NCBI RefSeq assembly: GCF_002002735.1
Contig: NZ_MUNY01000048.1
Span: forward strand, 62,001 to 126,000
Length of the DNA: 64,000 nt
Source of the DNA: Algoriphagus sp. A40
GTDB taxonomy: Bacteria; Bacteroidota; Bacteroidia; Cytophagales; Cyclobacteriaceae
Direction: 5' to 3'
Shown: piece by piece, positions 26,525 through 36,405 of the stretch
Layout of the letters: each line of letters opens with the position of its first letter
Numbering within the stretch: position 1 is the stretch's first letter
Made by a program: the position numbers and the translations under genes
Notes under the pieces: model-generated
Database searches by the model: none
Told to the model about the DNA's origin: nothing
What the model saw: the letters and a program-made list of their open reading frames with translations, nothing else

Positions 26525-26639
26525 GGTTACTTTTTCTTTTTCCAAATACACGGGAAATCAAGATTGTCAGATAAATATAAGGTGGAATTGTTTTGGATGC
26601 CAATGATGTTTTTTGAAAATCAATATATCAGAAAAGCAT

Positions 26640-26664
26640 AAATCCCGCCTTATGAGCGGGATTT
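26640..26664 (-). terminator. Terminator of fabD
   Basis: AAATCCCGC/GCGGGATTT forms a perfect 9-bp stem with a 7-base loop just beyond the fabD stop on the minus strand. Confidence 0.7.
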
Positions 26665-26669
26665 GAACT

Positions 26670-27545
26670 TTACAATCCGGAAACCTCGGCTTCTGAATGG
26701 ATCTTTTTCACCAAGCCCTGAAGGACTTTTCCCGGGCCGCATTCCACAAATTGGATGGCTCCGTCCTTGACCATGTTTTGAACTGATTGCGTCCATTTGA
26801 CCGGAGCGGTCAGTTGGGCAATCAGATTTTTCTTTATCTCTGCCACATCACTTACCGCTGTGGTGCTTACGTTTTGATAGACAGGGCAAATTGGATTGGA
26901 GAAATGTGTGGCTTCGATGGCTTTTTGAAGCTTTTCACGGGCAGGCTCCATCAATGGAGAGTGGAATGCCCCACCCACAGGCAAAGGCAACGCACGTTTC
27001 GCACCGGCAGCTTTCATTTTTTCACAGGCAATTTCAATTCCCTTGTTTGAGCCTGAAATCACCAGTTGACCAGGACAGTTGTAATTGGCCGGCACGACGA
27101 TTTCATCGGTGAATTCGGCGCAGATTTCCTCTACTTTTTCATCGGCCAATCCAAGGATGGCGGCCATTGTGGAGGGATTGATTTCGCAGGCTTCCTGCAT
27201 GGCCAAGGCGCGTTGGTAGACGAGTTTGAGTCCGTCTTCAAAGGCAAGCGTTCCATTTGCCACCAAAGCCGAAAATTCTCCCAAAGAATGACCTGCCACC
27301 ATATCTGGGGCAAAATCAGGAGTTGTTTTTGCCAAGACTACTGAGTGAAGAAAAATGGCTGGCTGGGTGACTTTGGTTTGCTTCAACTCCTCTTCTGTTC
27401 CATCGAACATGATGTCGGTGATGCGGAATCCAAGGATCTCGTTGGCTTTTTCGAAAAGGGCTTTAGCTTCAGGATTTGACTCATAAAGTGACTTTCCCAT
27501 TCCGGGGAATTGGGCTCCCTGGCCCGGAAAAACAAATGCTTTCAT
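26670..27545 (-). CDS. fabD: Malonyl-CoA:ACP transacylase
   Basis: 291 residues. FPGQGAQFPGMGK at the N-terminus, the nucleophile Ser87 in AGHSLGE, and the catalytic His in GGAFHSPLM (about 195) are present. It loads malonate on acyl carrier protein for fatty-acid synthesis. It stands alone here, outside any fab cluster. Its upstream gap holds copy B of the 205-bp repeat. Confidence 0.97.
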   Translation of the reverse strand: MKAFVFPGQGAQFPGMGKSLYESNPEAKALFEKANEILGFRITDIMFDGTEEELKQTKVTQPAIFLHSVVLAKTTPDFAPDMVAGHSLGEFSALVANGTLAFEDGLKLVYQRALAMQEACEINPSTMAAILGLADEKVEEICAEFTDEIVVPANYNCPGQLVISGSNKGIEIACEKMKAAGAKRALPLPVGGAFHSPLMEPAREKLQKAIEATHFSNPICPVYQNVSTTAVSDVAEIKKNLIAQLTAPVKWTQSVQNMVKDGAIQFVECGPGKVLQGLVKKIHSEAEVSGL

Positions 27546-27615
27546 TCGTTAATTTTTGGTTTGTGTGCAAATATAAGGCTTTTCTAATTGCTCACTTTTA
27601 GCAGCGGATGACCTG

Positions 27616-27820
27616 CAGGGAAATCGCTTTTTTCATTTTCGATAAAAATGATGTCACCCCTTTGGGGTTACCCTACATAAGAAACACATTTAAAGCTATA
27701 ATCCTGTTATCCCCTCGGGATTTAAAAGCCAGTATGGCTGGAATTATTATAGGAACGATTGGCTAAGCATTCATTTAAACCCCGCAAGGGGTGATATAAA
27801 TTTCAAAAGCGATATCCCTG
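27616..27820 (-). mobile_element. MITE-like repeat, copy B (205 bp)
   Basis: The reverse complement of copy A at 17671-17875, same length, 9 mismatches. The end repeats CAGGGAAATCGCTTTT and CAGGGATATCGCTTTT are better matched to each other than in copy A. No clear target-site duplication is visible. It takes up most of the 313-base gap between the fabD start and the DCC-family gene; nothing else was seen in that gap. Confidence 0.8.
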
Positions 27821-27858
27821 GGAGGAGGTGCTTTGAGTCTAAATTTTTTTGGAAGCCG

Positions 27859-28260
27859 CTAGAGGAATTTGGCCCGCTCCTCAGGAGTGGGAATTCTGCA
27901 GGTGTTTTTCTTTCCAAACCAGCGGTATCGGTTTTTGCCGATCCAGTCATATATCCCGTCTCTGAGAAATGGCGGTAAAATGATAAATCCGTAAAAAAGT
28001 GGCCAAAGTCCCGGTAGTTTTTTGGCTATTCTCAGTGCCGCTGTGCTCCTGAAATAGATTTTATCTTCCTCAATCAGGACCAGTGAATCGAGGTATTCCG
28101 GATTGACTTCAAAATTGGAGAGTAGCTTTTTACCTGCCGCCTCCTGCAATGCTCCCACTCGAAACTGGTCGGTTATATCCCGCTTGATCACGAAATCAAC
28201 GGAAGCATTGCAGAGGTTACAGACTCCGTCAAAAAGGATGACAGATTTGCCTTGGCTCAT
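27859..28260 (-). CDS. DCC-family (DUF393) thiol-disulfide oxidoreductase-like protein
   Basis: 133 residues. The N-terminal FDGVCNLCNASVDFVIKRD carries the DGxCxxC motif of the family, and LVLIEEDKIYFRSTAALRI is the conserved middle. The two cysteines suggest redox chemistry, but the substrate is unknown. Its ATG overlaps the TGA of the large T9SS protein gene by four bases, so the two are translationally coupled. Confidence 0.88.
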   Translation of the reverse strand: MSQGKSVILFDGVCNLCNASVDFVIKRDITDQFRVGALQEAAGKKLLSNFEVNPEYLDSLVLIEEDKIYFRSTAALRIAKKLPGLWPLFYGFIILPPFLRDGIYDWIGKNRYRWFGKKNTCRIPTPEERAKFL

Positions 28261-31034
28261 CGAAGGAGTTGAATGGTTCCTTTCAGTTCGCGTTCTTTTT
28301 GACTTGGATCGAGGACATCGAAGGTGACTTTACCGGAGTAGAAATAGGTACCGGCAGGTAAGTCGTTGCCGTTTTTGTCACGCCCATCCCAACGGATGAA
28401 AACATCATTTTCGTTGGATTCAAGACTATTGTATCGGAATACTTCTGCGCCCCAACGGTTGACAATGAAAATTTCCACTCCGTTGACAAACCGAGGACAG
28501 GCTGAGAAAGGATTGTCAAATGCGATAAATGTGTCGTTGTTTCCGTCCCCGTTTGGAGTGAAGGCATTTGGAAGGTTGTATACTGGACAGTTGTCCACGC
28601 AGACCACATTGCTAGGCTCACTTTCGTTTCCTGATCGGTCTACTGCTGTGATGTAATAGCAGCCACGGTAGTTTGGAAGATTGGTGACAGTTGCAGCCAT
28701 ATCTATGGATGCGTATTCGGCTACCAGATTGAAAACCCCCTCTTCCCCATCAGGGGTGAAGTACAATCGGTATCCACTTAGTTCATCATCGCAATCTCCA
28801 GTGAAATTTGGCATCCAGCTTAATTCATGTTCAAATGTATTGCTGTTGCAAGGTTGCTCTGCAACGTAGGCTGAGCATTCCGGACCTTCAAAAGTCAAAA
28901 CAGGCGGGCAAGGCAGCCGGTTATCATCTGGCTTAGCGCAGGTAATTTGGGATTTGTTTTCCAAGGGATAGACCAGCCCCGCAACATTGTAGGATCCTTT
29001 GGTAATGACGTAATAGCAATACTCCAACTCTTTGACCAATGGTTTCCCGTTGAAACTGCCGTCATCTAAATATTTGAAGCCATTTTGGGTGACATCCACT
29101 TCCGCGATTTTGACAAATGTCTCTGCATCAGCCGCATTTGCATCTGTTCTGTTTCTATATACTTCGTGTTTGTATTCACCAACCTGATTATTCCAAGGGA
29201 CATTAAAAGTCCAATTCAATTCGATGGCTTCATTGATAATGGTTGGCTCAAGTCTCACCGAAGAAGCAGAAGAAGAGGTGTCAATTTTTGTGGTGTTGTC
29301 CAAGAGGACTACTCGGTAATTGTAAACCAGATTTTCTGTATTCAGTCCAGTATCCGTGAAAAGGGTATCAGTAGTGATTCCCAATGAAGTCCTGTTGGAA
29401 TTACCTGTGAAGCCCTCACTTCTAAGTAGTTCATAGCTATATGGACCAGGAAACTGAGTCTTATCGATATCATAAGGTGGAGTCCATTTCACAAAGATTT
29501 CACCCGTAGCAGGATCAGTTTCTTCAATACTGACATTGGTGATTATCGGCACGTCGACATCAATCGTGATACAGATTTCATCCGAAACTATGCTCTCTCC
29601 GAGTCTTGGTTCTGGGAATGCTGCCACCAATCGGTAGCAATAGGTATTTCCTGGCGCTAGACCTTCTCCGCCATTCAGATCATTGAAGGAGAAAGTCTCC
29701 ATGTTGGTCGTTCCGATCAGTTCAAATCCTGCCCGAATCCCCGTTTCGCAGCTGTCAGGTTGATAAGGATCCGAATTGATCCTTCTCCAAATCTGCATTT
29801 CACTGGCCGAGTTGGCACAGACATAAGGGTCCCAGTTGAGTTCGACAGTTCTGCCGGATTGTTGTACCAATTCATCCCAAACCGGAGGCGGACCTACGAC
29901 TTTGATTTTCCAGGTTTTGATGTCAACTAGTTTTGGTCCGGAGCGAGGTTCATCAGTTATCCGAACCCGAACTTCGTACTCTCTGGCGCGGACATGCTGG
30001 CATACCGTCTGCCAGTTGAAATTGACAATGGCCGGCTGCGGCTGGAATTCACTTTTAGGATCATAAGTGGCAGGAGAGGTGGTGATTTCAATTGGTTCAC
30101 CAAAGACTTCGATTTTGACAGGGTCACCATCCGGGTCAGATCCCTGGATGATTTCTTCGATCAAAGTTCCGGCTTCAACGCAAATATCATCAGGCAAAAT
30201 CAGTACAGGTCTCCTGTTGTTGGAGTTTTCGATAATGATCTGCATGTCTCGAACCACATAGCCAATCTGTTCAAATTTCCCGTTGATTTTTCGCCATTCA
30301 ATGATTCGGAAAGCCACGTTAAACTGTCCCGCCGTACCTGGAGCATCCCAGATTAAGTCACCGAAAACAGGATCAATGGACAAAAAAGCCGGTGTTGAAC
30401 CGTCTTCCTGACTTTGGCTAAATTCAGCATTTGCCGGGCTTCTGTAGTTGTTAACCGGTCTTTCGAATGCTTGCTTTGGGATATCCATCGCATAAGAAAG
30501 GCTGTCTCCATCAGGATCAAAAGCACCAGGATTGTGGATGTATCGGACATTGACAGCGCCGTTATCCACAGGGGGAATGGTCAATACCGGGGAATTATTT
30601 ACCCCGAAAAATGGATCTATGTTAATTTCAGTCTCCACATAAAAAGGCGTGTCCACCGAATTGTCCATGTTGAGAGTCAGGTCATTTCGGTTGAATTCCT
30701 GAAAACGGATCTTATATCTGCCGGGACCCTGAAAGGTATGTGTGATGACAAAAGTGTTTTTCTCAATTTGATCTCCCAGATCCTCAACCAAACCGAAGTC
30801 ACTTTGAGTGTTGAGCTGCTCTTCACGGCCGTCTCCAAAATTTATCGTTCCGGGTCCAAAAATCACGCTGGATCGGGTATCTGTATATCCTACTACCGTG
30901 ATTCGATAGGTAAGGGTCTGCACTGAAATTCGTTCTGCGATGATTTCTCCAGCCCGGATGTGTGTGGCCCAAGCGGATGAAAGGCCTGCGAATAAGTAAA
31001 TTAAAAAGATTCCAAGGGAAAGTTTAAGCTTCAT
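28257..31034 (-). CDS. Large secreted protein with T9SS type-B sorting domain
   Basis: 925 residues from the ATG at 31034, with a signal peptide (LKLSLGIFLIYLFAGLSSAWA). The body holds Ig/PKD- and fibronectin type III-like repeats with many beta-strands (for example YRITVVGYTDTRS, PGAFDPDGDSLSY). The final 95 residues start with LPNAFTPNGDGNNDTF and end with LKGTIQLLR, the gliding motility-associated C-terminal (CHU_C) domain, with IVNRWG and GTYFYSGKV. It should be exported by the type IX system and displayed or released at the cell surface. Role beyond adhesion-like display is unknown. Confidence 0.92.
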   Translation of the reverse strand: MKLKLSLGIFLIYLFAGLSSAWATHIRAGEIIAERISVQTLTYRITVVGYTDTRSSVIFGPGTINFGDGREEQLNTQSDFGLVEDLGDQIEKNTFVITHTFQGPGRYKIRFQEFNRNDLTLNMDNSVDTPFYVETEINIDPFFGVNNSPVLTIPPVDNGAVNVRYIHNPGAFDPDGDSLSYAMDIPKQAFERPVNNYRSPANAEFSQSQEDGSTPAFLSIDPVFGDLIWDAPGTAGQFNVAFRIIEWRKINGKFEQIGYVVRDMQIIIENSNNRRPVLILPDDICVEAGTLIEEIIQGSDPDGDPVKIEVFGEPIEITTSPATYDPKSEFQPQPAIVNFNWQTVCQHVRAREYEVRVRITDEPRSGPKLVDIKTWKIKVVGPPPVWDELVQQSGRTVELNWDPYVCANSASEMQIWRRINSDPYQPDSCETGIRAGFELIGTTNMETFSFNDLNGGEGLAPGNTYCYRLVAAFPEPRLGESIVSDEICITIDVDVPIITNVSIEETDPATGEIFVKWTPPYDIDKTQFPGPYSYELLRSEGFTGNSNRTSLGITTDTLFTDTGLNTENLVYNYRVVLLDNTTKIDTSSSASSVRLEPTIINEAIELNWTFNVPWNNQVGEYKHEVYRNRTDANAADAETFVKIAEVDVTQNGFKYLDDGSFNGKPLVKELEYCYYVITKGSYNVAGLVYPLENKSQITCAKPDDNRLPCPPVLTFEGPECSAYVAEQPCNSNTFEHELSWMPNFTGDCDDELSGYRLYFTPDGEEGVFNLVAEYASIDMAATVTNLPNYRGCYYITAVDRSGNESEPSNVVCVDNCPVYNLPNAFTPNGDGNNDTFIAFDNPFSACPRFVNGVEIFIVNRWGAEVFRYNSLESNENDVFIRWDGRDKNGNDLPAGTYFYSGKVTFDVLDPSQKERELKGTIQLLR

Positions 31035-31351
31035 GTTTGGTCGACTTTGGTGATTCTCTACCTGAAAACGATCAGGAATTCCAAAAGTTAATTCCATAGA
31101 CATTTGTTCAGGGTTTTTACCTATTACGAAATAAATGGAAGTAAGTAGAAATTCCCCGGAAATTCAAACAATAAAAATAAACGATCAGTTGGAACTGATT
31201 AAAAAACTAAGTCACGAGGATTTAAAAACCTATTTAGAACCTTTTAAAATAAAAAAATGGCTAACTATTGCATTGTTTGCTATTCGATCCCCATGTAAAT
31301 TTGGCGGAATAATAAACAAAGACTTTCGTTCTAAACTAATCGCAAATTTGT
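31035..31351. other. Gap upstream of sdhC without a convincing gene
   Basis: This AT-rich 317-base stretch lies between two divergent genes and must hold the promoters of both. An 85-codon frame at 31135-31392 is present but overlaps sdhC by 41 bases and is rich in Lys/Ile/Leu codons unlike its neighbours, so I do not call it. No consensus promoter could be placed with confidence. Confidence 0.5.
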
Positions 31352-32032
31352 ATGAGTTGGGTTACAAAAACCTTGAAAAGCACCCTCGGTAGAAAGTTGA
31401 TCATGGCCCTTACCGGTCTTTTTCTGATTCTGTTTTTGACCGGCCATCTAGCCGGAAACATTCAGTTGTTTTTCAACGACGGTGGGCAAGCATTTAATAT
31501 CTATGCCAAGTTCATGACTTCCAATCCTATCGTAAAACTTTTGTCCTATTTGACATACATTTCGGTAATGGGCCACGTGGCTTATTCCATCATGCTAGGC
31601 CAGCTTAACAAAGCTGCCCGTCCGATTGGTTATGCGCAATCTGGCGCTTCCACAAACAGCACCTGGGCTTCCAGAAACATGGGCATTTTGGGAACAGTTA
31701 TTCTGGTGTTTTTGGCTGGTCACATGTATAGTTTTTGGTACCAAATGCACTGGGGAGGTATTCCAACAGTCATGTATGGTACTGAGGAATACAAGGACCT
31801 TTACACGGTGGTTCAACTTGCCTTTCAACAAACCTGGATGGTAGCGCTGTACGTGATTGCAATGGGATTTCTTGGCTTTCACCTTTCCCATGGGTTTTCT
31901 TCGGCTTTCCAGTCACTGGGATTGAATCACGTAAAATACTCCCCAGCCATCAAAGCAATCGGAAACCTTTATTGCATTGTAGTGCCGGCACTTTTTGCAG
32001 CGATGCCACTTTATATCTATTTCACCAGCTAA
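31352..32032 (+). CDS. sdhC: Succinate dehydrogenase/fumarate reductase cytochrome b subunit
   Basis: 226 residues, five predicted membrane helices, of the single-subunit cytochrome b558 type used by Bacteroidota. Haem-ligand histidines are likely in LTGHLAGN (about residue 31), GHVAYS (about 72), GHMYSFWYQMHW (about 116) and FHLSHGFSSAFQ (about 176). It anchors SdhAB to the inner membrane and passes electrons to or from menaquinone. First gene of sdhCAB; 13 bases to sdhA. Confidence 0.95.
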   Translation: MSWVTKTLKSTLGRKLIMALTGLFLILFLTGHLAGNIQLFFNDGGQAFNIYAKFMTSNPIVKLLSYLTYISVMGHVAYSIMLGQLNKAARPIGYAQSGASTNSTWASRNMGILGTVILVFLAGHMYSFWYQMHWGGIPTVMYGTEEYKDLYTVVQLAFQQTWMVALYVIAMGFLGFHLSHGFSSAFQSLGLNHVKYSPAIKAIGNLYCIVVPALFAAMPLYIYFTS

Positions 32033-32045
32033 TTAACAGTCCCGT

Positions 32046-33980
32046 ATGATACTAGATTCCAAAATACCCGCTGGTCCTTTGGCAGAAAAATGGACTAAGC
32101 ACAAGTTTAACAGTAAGCTGGTCAATCCGGCAAATAAGAGAAAGTACGACATCATCGTAGTGGGTACAGGTTTGGCAGGAGCATCGGCAGCTGCCTCATT
32201 AGCCGAGTTGGGATACAATGTCAAAGCTTTTACTTTTCACGATAGCCCAAGAAGGGCTCACTCCATCGCGGCTCAAGGCGGGATTAATGCTGCAAAAAAC
32301 TATCAGAATGACGGTGATTCCGTTTTCAGACTTTTCTACGATACGATCAAAGGTGGTGACTACCGCGCACGTGAAGGAAACGTGTACCGCTTGGCAGAGG
32401 TATCTGTAAAAATCATCGATCAATGCGTGGCTCAAGGGGTCCCTTTTGCCCGTGAATATGGAGGATTGCTGGCCAACCGTTCCTTCGGTGGTGCTCAGGT
32501 TTCCCGGACTTTCTACGCACGTGGCCAAACCGGACAGCAATTGCTTTTGGGTGCTTATTCGGCTCTTAGCCGTCAGGTTGCCAATGGAAAAGTGAAACTT
32601 TATCCTCGATCCGAAATGATGGACGTGGTGATGATCGATGGGCACGCCAGAGGTATTGTGACACGAAATCTGATTACCGGTGCAGTCGAAACTCATGCCG
32701 CGCATGCGGTTTTACTTTGCACAGGCGGATATGGTAACGTGTTTTTCCTTTCAACAAATGCAATGGGTTGCAACGTAACGGCAGCTTGGAGAGCTCACAA
32801 GCGTGGCGCTTACTTTGCCAACCCTTGCTTTACTCAGATTCACCCGACCTGTATTCCGGTTTCCGGAGATCATCAGTCCAAGCTGACGCTGATGTCCGAG
32901 TCCCTCAGAAATGACGGCCGGGTATGGGTGCCTGCTTCGAAGGAAAATTCGGAAAAGCTGAGAAAAGGATTGATCAAAGTCAGTGACCTCAAAGAAGAGG
33001 ATCGAGATTACTTCCTGGAGAGAAAATATCCATCCTTTGGAAACTTAGTGCCGCGTGACGTGGCTTCAAGAAATGCAAAAGAGGTTTGCGATGATGGCAG
33101 AGGGGTAAATGAAACCGGTGAGGCCGTTTTCCTTGACTTCCGCGACGCGATCAAGCGAGACAGCAAAGCGGTCATCGAGTCGAAATACGGAAACCTTTTT
33201 GATATGTATAAGCAGATCACCGGAGAAGATCCCTATGAGGGCCCGATGATGATCTATCCTGCGGTTCACTACACAATGGGCGGACTTTGGGTCGATTATA
33301 ACCTTATGACCACTATCCCTGGCTTGTATTGTCTAGGCGAAGCTAATTTCTCAGACCACGGTGCAAACCGCCTTGGTGCTTCGGCTTTGATGCAAGGATT
33401 GGCTGACGGGTATTTTGTGATTCCGTACACTATCGGTGATTATCTGGCTCAGACTCCGCCTAAAAAAGTGGACGAAAACCACCCTGAATTTGCAAAAGTC
33501 GCTCAGGAAGTCAAAAACAGAGTTAGCCAGTTGCTCAATATCAACGGTAAAAAAACGGTTGACTTTTTCCATAAAAAGCTGGGCAAAATCATGTGGAATC
33601 AGTGTGGAATGGCCCGTACTGCTGAAGGACTGAAACAAGCCAAAGCCGAAATCAAAGCTTTGAAGAAGGACTTTTGGGCGGATGTGAAAGTGCTGGGAAC
33701 AAATGAAGAACTTAATCTTTCTCTGGAAAAAGCCCACAGAGTCGCAGATTTCATTGAGCTTGGCGAATTGATGATCGATGACGCACTCAACAGAAATGAG
33801 TCATGCGGAGGTCACTTCCGAGTGGAATATCAAACTCCGGAAGGCGAAGCACTACGTGATGACGAAAACTACGCCTACGTGGCAGCTTGGAAATATGTGG
33901 GTGAAGACCAAGAGGAAGAGCTCTACAAAGAGCCACTGGAATTCGAAAATGTGAAGCTGACCCAGCGTTCTTACAAATAA
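32046..33980 (+). CDS. sdhA: Succinate dehydrogenase/fumarate reductase flavoprotein subunit
   Basis: 644 residues. The FAD-binding [17 protein letters not shown] lies at about 40-56, His72 in AHSIAAQGG is the covalent flavin attachment residue by family comparison, and [10 protein letters not shown] and [17 protein letters not shown] are the substrate and capping-domain motifs. It oxidises succinate to fumarate in the TCA cycle. Second gene of the operon, 25 bases before sdhB. Confidence 0.97.
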   Translation: MILDSKIPAGPLAEKWTKHKFNSKLVNPANKRKYDIIVVGTGLAGASAAASLAELGYNVKAFTFHDSPRRAHSIAAQGGINAAKNYQNDGDSVFRLFYDTIKGGDYRAREGNVYRLAEVSVKIIDQCVAQGVPFAREYGGLLANRSFGGAQVSRTFYARGQTGQQLLLGAYSALSRQVANGKVKLYPRSEMMDVVMIDGHARGIVTRNLITGAVETHAAHAVLLCTGGYGNVFFLSTNAMGCNVTAAWRAHKRGAYFANPCFTQIHPTCIPVSGDHQSKLTLMSESLRNDGRVWVPASKENSEKLRKGLIKVSDLKEEDRDYFLERKYPSFGNLVPRDVASRNAKEVCDDGRGVNETGEAVFLDFRDAIKRDSKAVIESKYGNLFDMYKQITGEDPYEGPMMIYPAVHYTMGGLWVDYNLMTTIPGLYCLGEANFSDHGANRLGASALMQGLADGYFVIPYTIGDYLAQTPPKKVDENHPEFAKVAQEVKNRVSQLLNINGKKTVDFFHKKLGKIMWNQCGMARTAEGLKQAKAEIKALKKDFWADVKVLGTNEELNLSLEKAHRVADFIELGELMIDDALNRNESCGGHFRVEYQTPEGEALRDDENYAYVAAWKYVGEDQEEELYKEPLEFENVKLTQRSYK

Positions 33981-34005
33981 TCCTAAGACAAAAATTCATA
34001 GCTAT

Positions 34006-34755
34006 ATGCAATTGACTTTAAAAATCTGGAGACAAAAAAACGCATCCGATAAGGGTGGTTTTGCTACCTATCCTGTGAATCATGTTTCCAAAGACATGTC
34101 GTTTCTGGAAATGCTCGACGTGTTGAATGAGGAATTGACTGAGAAAGGAGAAGATCCCGTTCACTTTGATCACGATTGTCGTGAAGGAATCTGTGGCACC
34201 TGCTCTTTGTATATCAATGGCAAACCTCACGGACCGCTTCAGACGACCACTTGCCAACTGCACATGAGATCATTCAACGATGGTGAAACAATCACTATCG
34301 AGCCATGGCGAGCAAAAGCTTTCCCAGTGCTGAAAGACCTTGTGGTGGATCGTGGTGCATTGGATCGCATCATCCAAGCCGGAGGATACGTCAATGTCAA
34401 TACTGGTGGGGTACCGGATGCCAATGAGATTCCGATTCCCAAAACAATCGCCGAACTTGCCATGGATGCGGCACAGTGTATCGGGTGTGGTGCTTGCGTT
34501 GCAGCATGTAAAAATGCCTCAGCAATGCTGTTTACCTCTGCAAAGGTTTCCCAATTAGCATTGCTTCCTCAGGGCCGGGTAGAAAGAAAAACCAGAGCTG
34601 AAAAAATGGTCGCTCAAATGGATAGCGAAGGTTTCGGTGCATGTACCAACACAGGTGCCTGCGAAGCCGAATGTCCAAAAGGCATATCCATCACTAATAT
34701 TGCAAGGATGAACAGGGAATATTTCTCTGCGGTAATCAGCAGTGACAACCTTTAA
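34006..34755 (+). CDS. sdhB: Succinate dehydrogenase/fumarate reductase iron-sulfur subunit
   Basis: 249 residues. The [2Fe-2S] site is CREGICGTC with a later CQLHM, and the [4Fe-4S]/[3Fe-4S] sites are [11 protein letters not shown] and [12 protein letters not shown]. It wires electrons between SdhA flavin and the SdhC haem. Last gene of the operon, followed by a strong terminator. Confidence 0.97.
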   Translation: MQLTLKIWRQKNASDKGGFATYPVNHVSKDMSFLEMLDVLNEELTEKGEDPVHFDHDCREGICGTCSLYINGKPHGPLQTTTCQLHMRSFNDGETITIEPWRAKAFPVLKDLVVDRGALDRIIQAGGYVNVNTGGVPDANEIPIPKTIAELAMDAAQCIGCGACVAACKNASAMLFTSAKVSQLALLPQGRVERKTRAEKMVAQMDSEGFGACTNTGACEAECPKGISITNIARMNREYFSAVISSDNL

Positions 34756-34780
34756 TTCATTCCATTTTGATTGAAAAAGG

Positions 34781-34802
34781 GCCGGGTTTTCCCGGCTTTT
34801 TT
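34781..34802 (+). terminator. Terminator of the sdhCAB operon
   Basis: GCCGGG/CCCGGC with a TTTT loop, followed by six T residues, 25 bases after the sdhB stop. Confidence 0.85.
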
Positions 34803-34831
34803 CATTTTATTCAAATCCAAAATCATCGACT

Positions 34832-35272
34832 ATGCTAGGTTTCAAGACTTTTTCACCAGCAGATCCACTTTCAGTAAATCAGAAAAACTGGCTTGCAGAT
34901 TTTTTAGTCATGGAGCTGGGGGAATTTGGTGACCCAAAGCAAGACGTATTAAAATGCTTGGACTATGCCATGCGAAGCAAAACTGGCCCGGGAGGCTTGG
35001 TGATTTTGGCAGGGGAATTTCCTGAACTTGAAGCCGCTTTGGTCCTCAATCACACTGGGATGTCGGGGTATATTCCGGAACATATCCTGGTTTATTTTGC
35101 GGTTTCAGAAAAACTCAGGGGAAAAGGACTGGGAAAAAATATGCTTGAATTTCTCCTGACAAAAATTGATGGCGGGATTGCGCTTCATGTCGAACCCAGC
35201 AATCCCGCCATCAGACTATACGAAAAGCTGGGTTTTTCTAACAAATACCTCGAAATGAGACTTCTCAGGTGA
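34832..35272 (+). CDS. GNAT-family N-acetyltransferase
   Basis: 146 residues. AVSEKLRGKGLGKNMLEFLL is the acetyl-CoA loop, followed by ALHVEPSNPAIRLYEKLGF, the typical end of the fold. Substrate unknown. Its stop codon lies one base from the stop of the convergent cytochrome gene, so the two genes meet without a terminator between them. Confidence 0.85.
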   Translation: MLGFKTFSPADPLSVNQKNWLADFLVMELGEFGDPKQDVLKCLDYAMRSKTGPGGLVILAGEFPELEAALVLNHTGMSGYIPEHILVYFAVSEKLRGKGLGKNMLEFLLTKIDGGIALHVEPSNPAIRLYEKLGFSNKYLEMRLLR

Positions 35273-35273
35273 A

Positions 35274-36374
35274 TCACTTTTTAGATTCCAGACTGTTGAT
35301 CCATTGGCGAATCAATTCCACTCCTTCTTGATGTACAGTGGTTCTCCCGATTTCCGGCATAGCGACGCCCACTTCGGTAGAATTCATCCGATAGGTTAAA
35401 ATGGACTTATCAGCTTGACCCGGTACCACATCAAATTGAAAACTTCCTGATCCTTTACCGGCTGCAACAGGAGCTTTGTTAATTCCCAGCTTCATCGGAT
35501 CCCTCTGATCGTAAGTCAAAAATAGCCCCGAGGTGCTAGCCGGCCCTTCTGAACTGTGGCAATGCGAACAGTTAATGTCCAAATAGGCCATGGCCCTATC
35601 TTCCAAAGTCTGGGCCATATCTTCGTAATTAATCATAGCAGGATGGGAGGATTCGCCCAGAAAGCCTTCCAGTTTCTCCAATCCAGCCAAATGCGCCAAC
35701 TGATTTTCCTTTACAGTCCCGTAGTCCAAAACATGGTTTAAATGCTGGATTTTGACTCCGATTGGAGCCAGTTGTTCGGATTTGTTATGACAGCTTTTGC
35801 ATTGATTTTTGTTGGGTACCAGGTAATTGATGATTTGCTCTTTGCCGGAGAAATCAATGAATTTTACTTCGGTTTCGGCACCGACCACTTTCAAAATTGC
35901 ATCTGACTGTTCCTCATTCCACAGATAGGGATAGGCTTGCCAGCCTTTTTCTTCGTGGATCAAAAGCCGGGTTTCGATTATCCTTCTTTCACCCTCGGGA
36001 TTTCTGAAATCTATAGGATAGAAAAAGTTTTTGATCAGAACTGACCCAATCGGTAACTCCAATTCTGCTCCTTTTATTTGCGCTTTTTGACCTTCAGGAA
36101 TTAAAAGAAATCGGCTTTTTAAAGCATAATCTGTAAAAAGAGAGGAGGCGGGTTTGTAAAATACCAAAGAATCTGACGGTGTCAGGTTTTTTAATTCCCC
36201 TTTGAAAAAAGCGTAGGTAGAAAGTCTCCGGTAAGGAAAAATCCCGTTTGCGACTTCCTCAGCCAAAGCCCGGGATTCAGGGATTGCCTTTTCTTCATTC
36301 TTTTGGCAAGAGGTAAAAAGTGCCACTATCAAAGCAATTGAACCTACTCCCAGTTTCAAACTCGTCTTTACCAT
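35274..36374 (-). CDS. c-type cytochrome lipoprotein, SO2930/HNE_0200-like family
   Basis: 366 residues from the ATG at 36374; this gives the lipoprotein signal MVKTSLKLGVGSIALIVALF with lipobox FTSC (Cys23). The longer frame from 36419 would bury that signal. Two CxxCH haem sites lie at CKSCH (192-196) and CSHCH (269-273). GVAMPEIGRTTVHQEGV near the C-terminus is typical of the family, which usually sits next to a parallel beta-helix protein, as here. Location: periplasmic or outer-membrane lipoprotein. The electron donor and biological role are not known. Confidence 0.85.
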   Translation of the reverse strand: MVKTSLKLGVGSIALIVALFTSCQKNEEKAIPESRALAEEVANGIFPYRRLSTYAFFKGELKNLTPSDSLVFYKPASSLFTDYALKSRFLLIPEGQKAQIKGAELELPIGSVLIKNFFYPIDFRNPEGERRIIETRLLIHEEKGWQAYPYLWNEEQSDAILKVVGAETEVKFIDFSGKEQIINYLVPNKNQCKSCHNKSEQLAPIGVKIQHLNHVLDYGTVKENQLAHLAGLEKLEGFLGESSHPAMINYEDMAQTLEDRAMAYLDINCSHCHSSEGPASTSGLFLTYDQRDPMKLGINKAPVAAGKGSGSFQFDVVPGQADKSILTYRMNSTEVGVAMPEIGRTTVHQEGVELIRQWINSLESKK

Positions 36375-36405
36375 CTCCACTATCTTTTTTTGATTTTGAA
36401 CCTGA

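Noticed and set aside
31135..31392. 85-codon ORF just upstream of sdhC
   Set aside because: It overlaps sdhC by 41 bases, has AT-rich codon use unlike other genes and no recognisable domain; the region is better read as the divergent promoter DNA.
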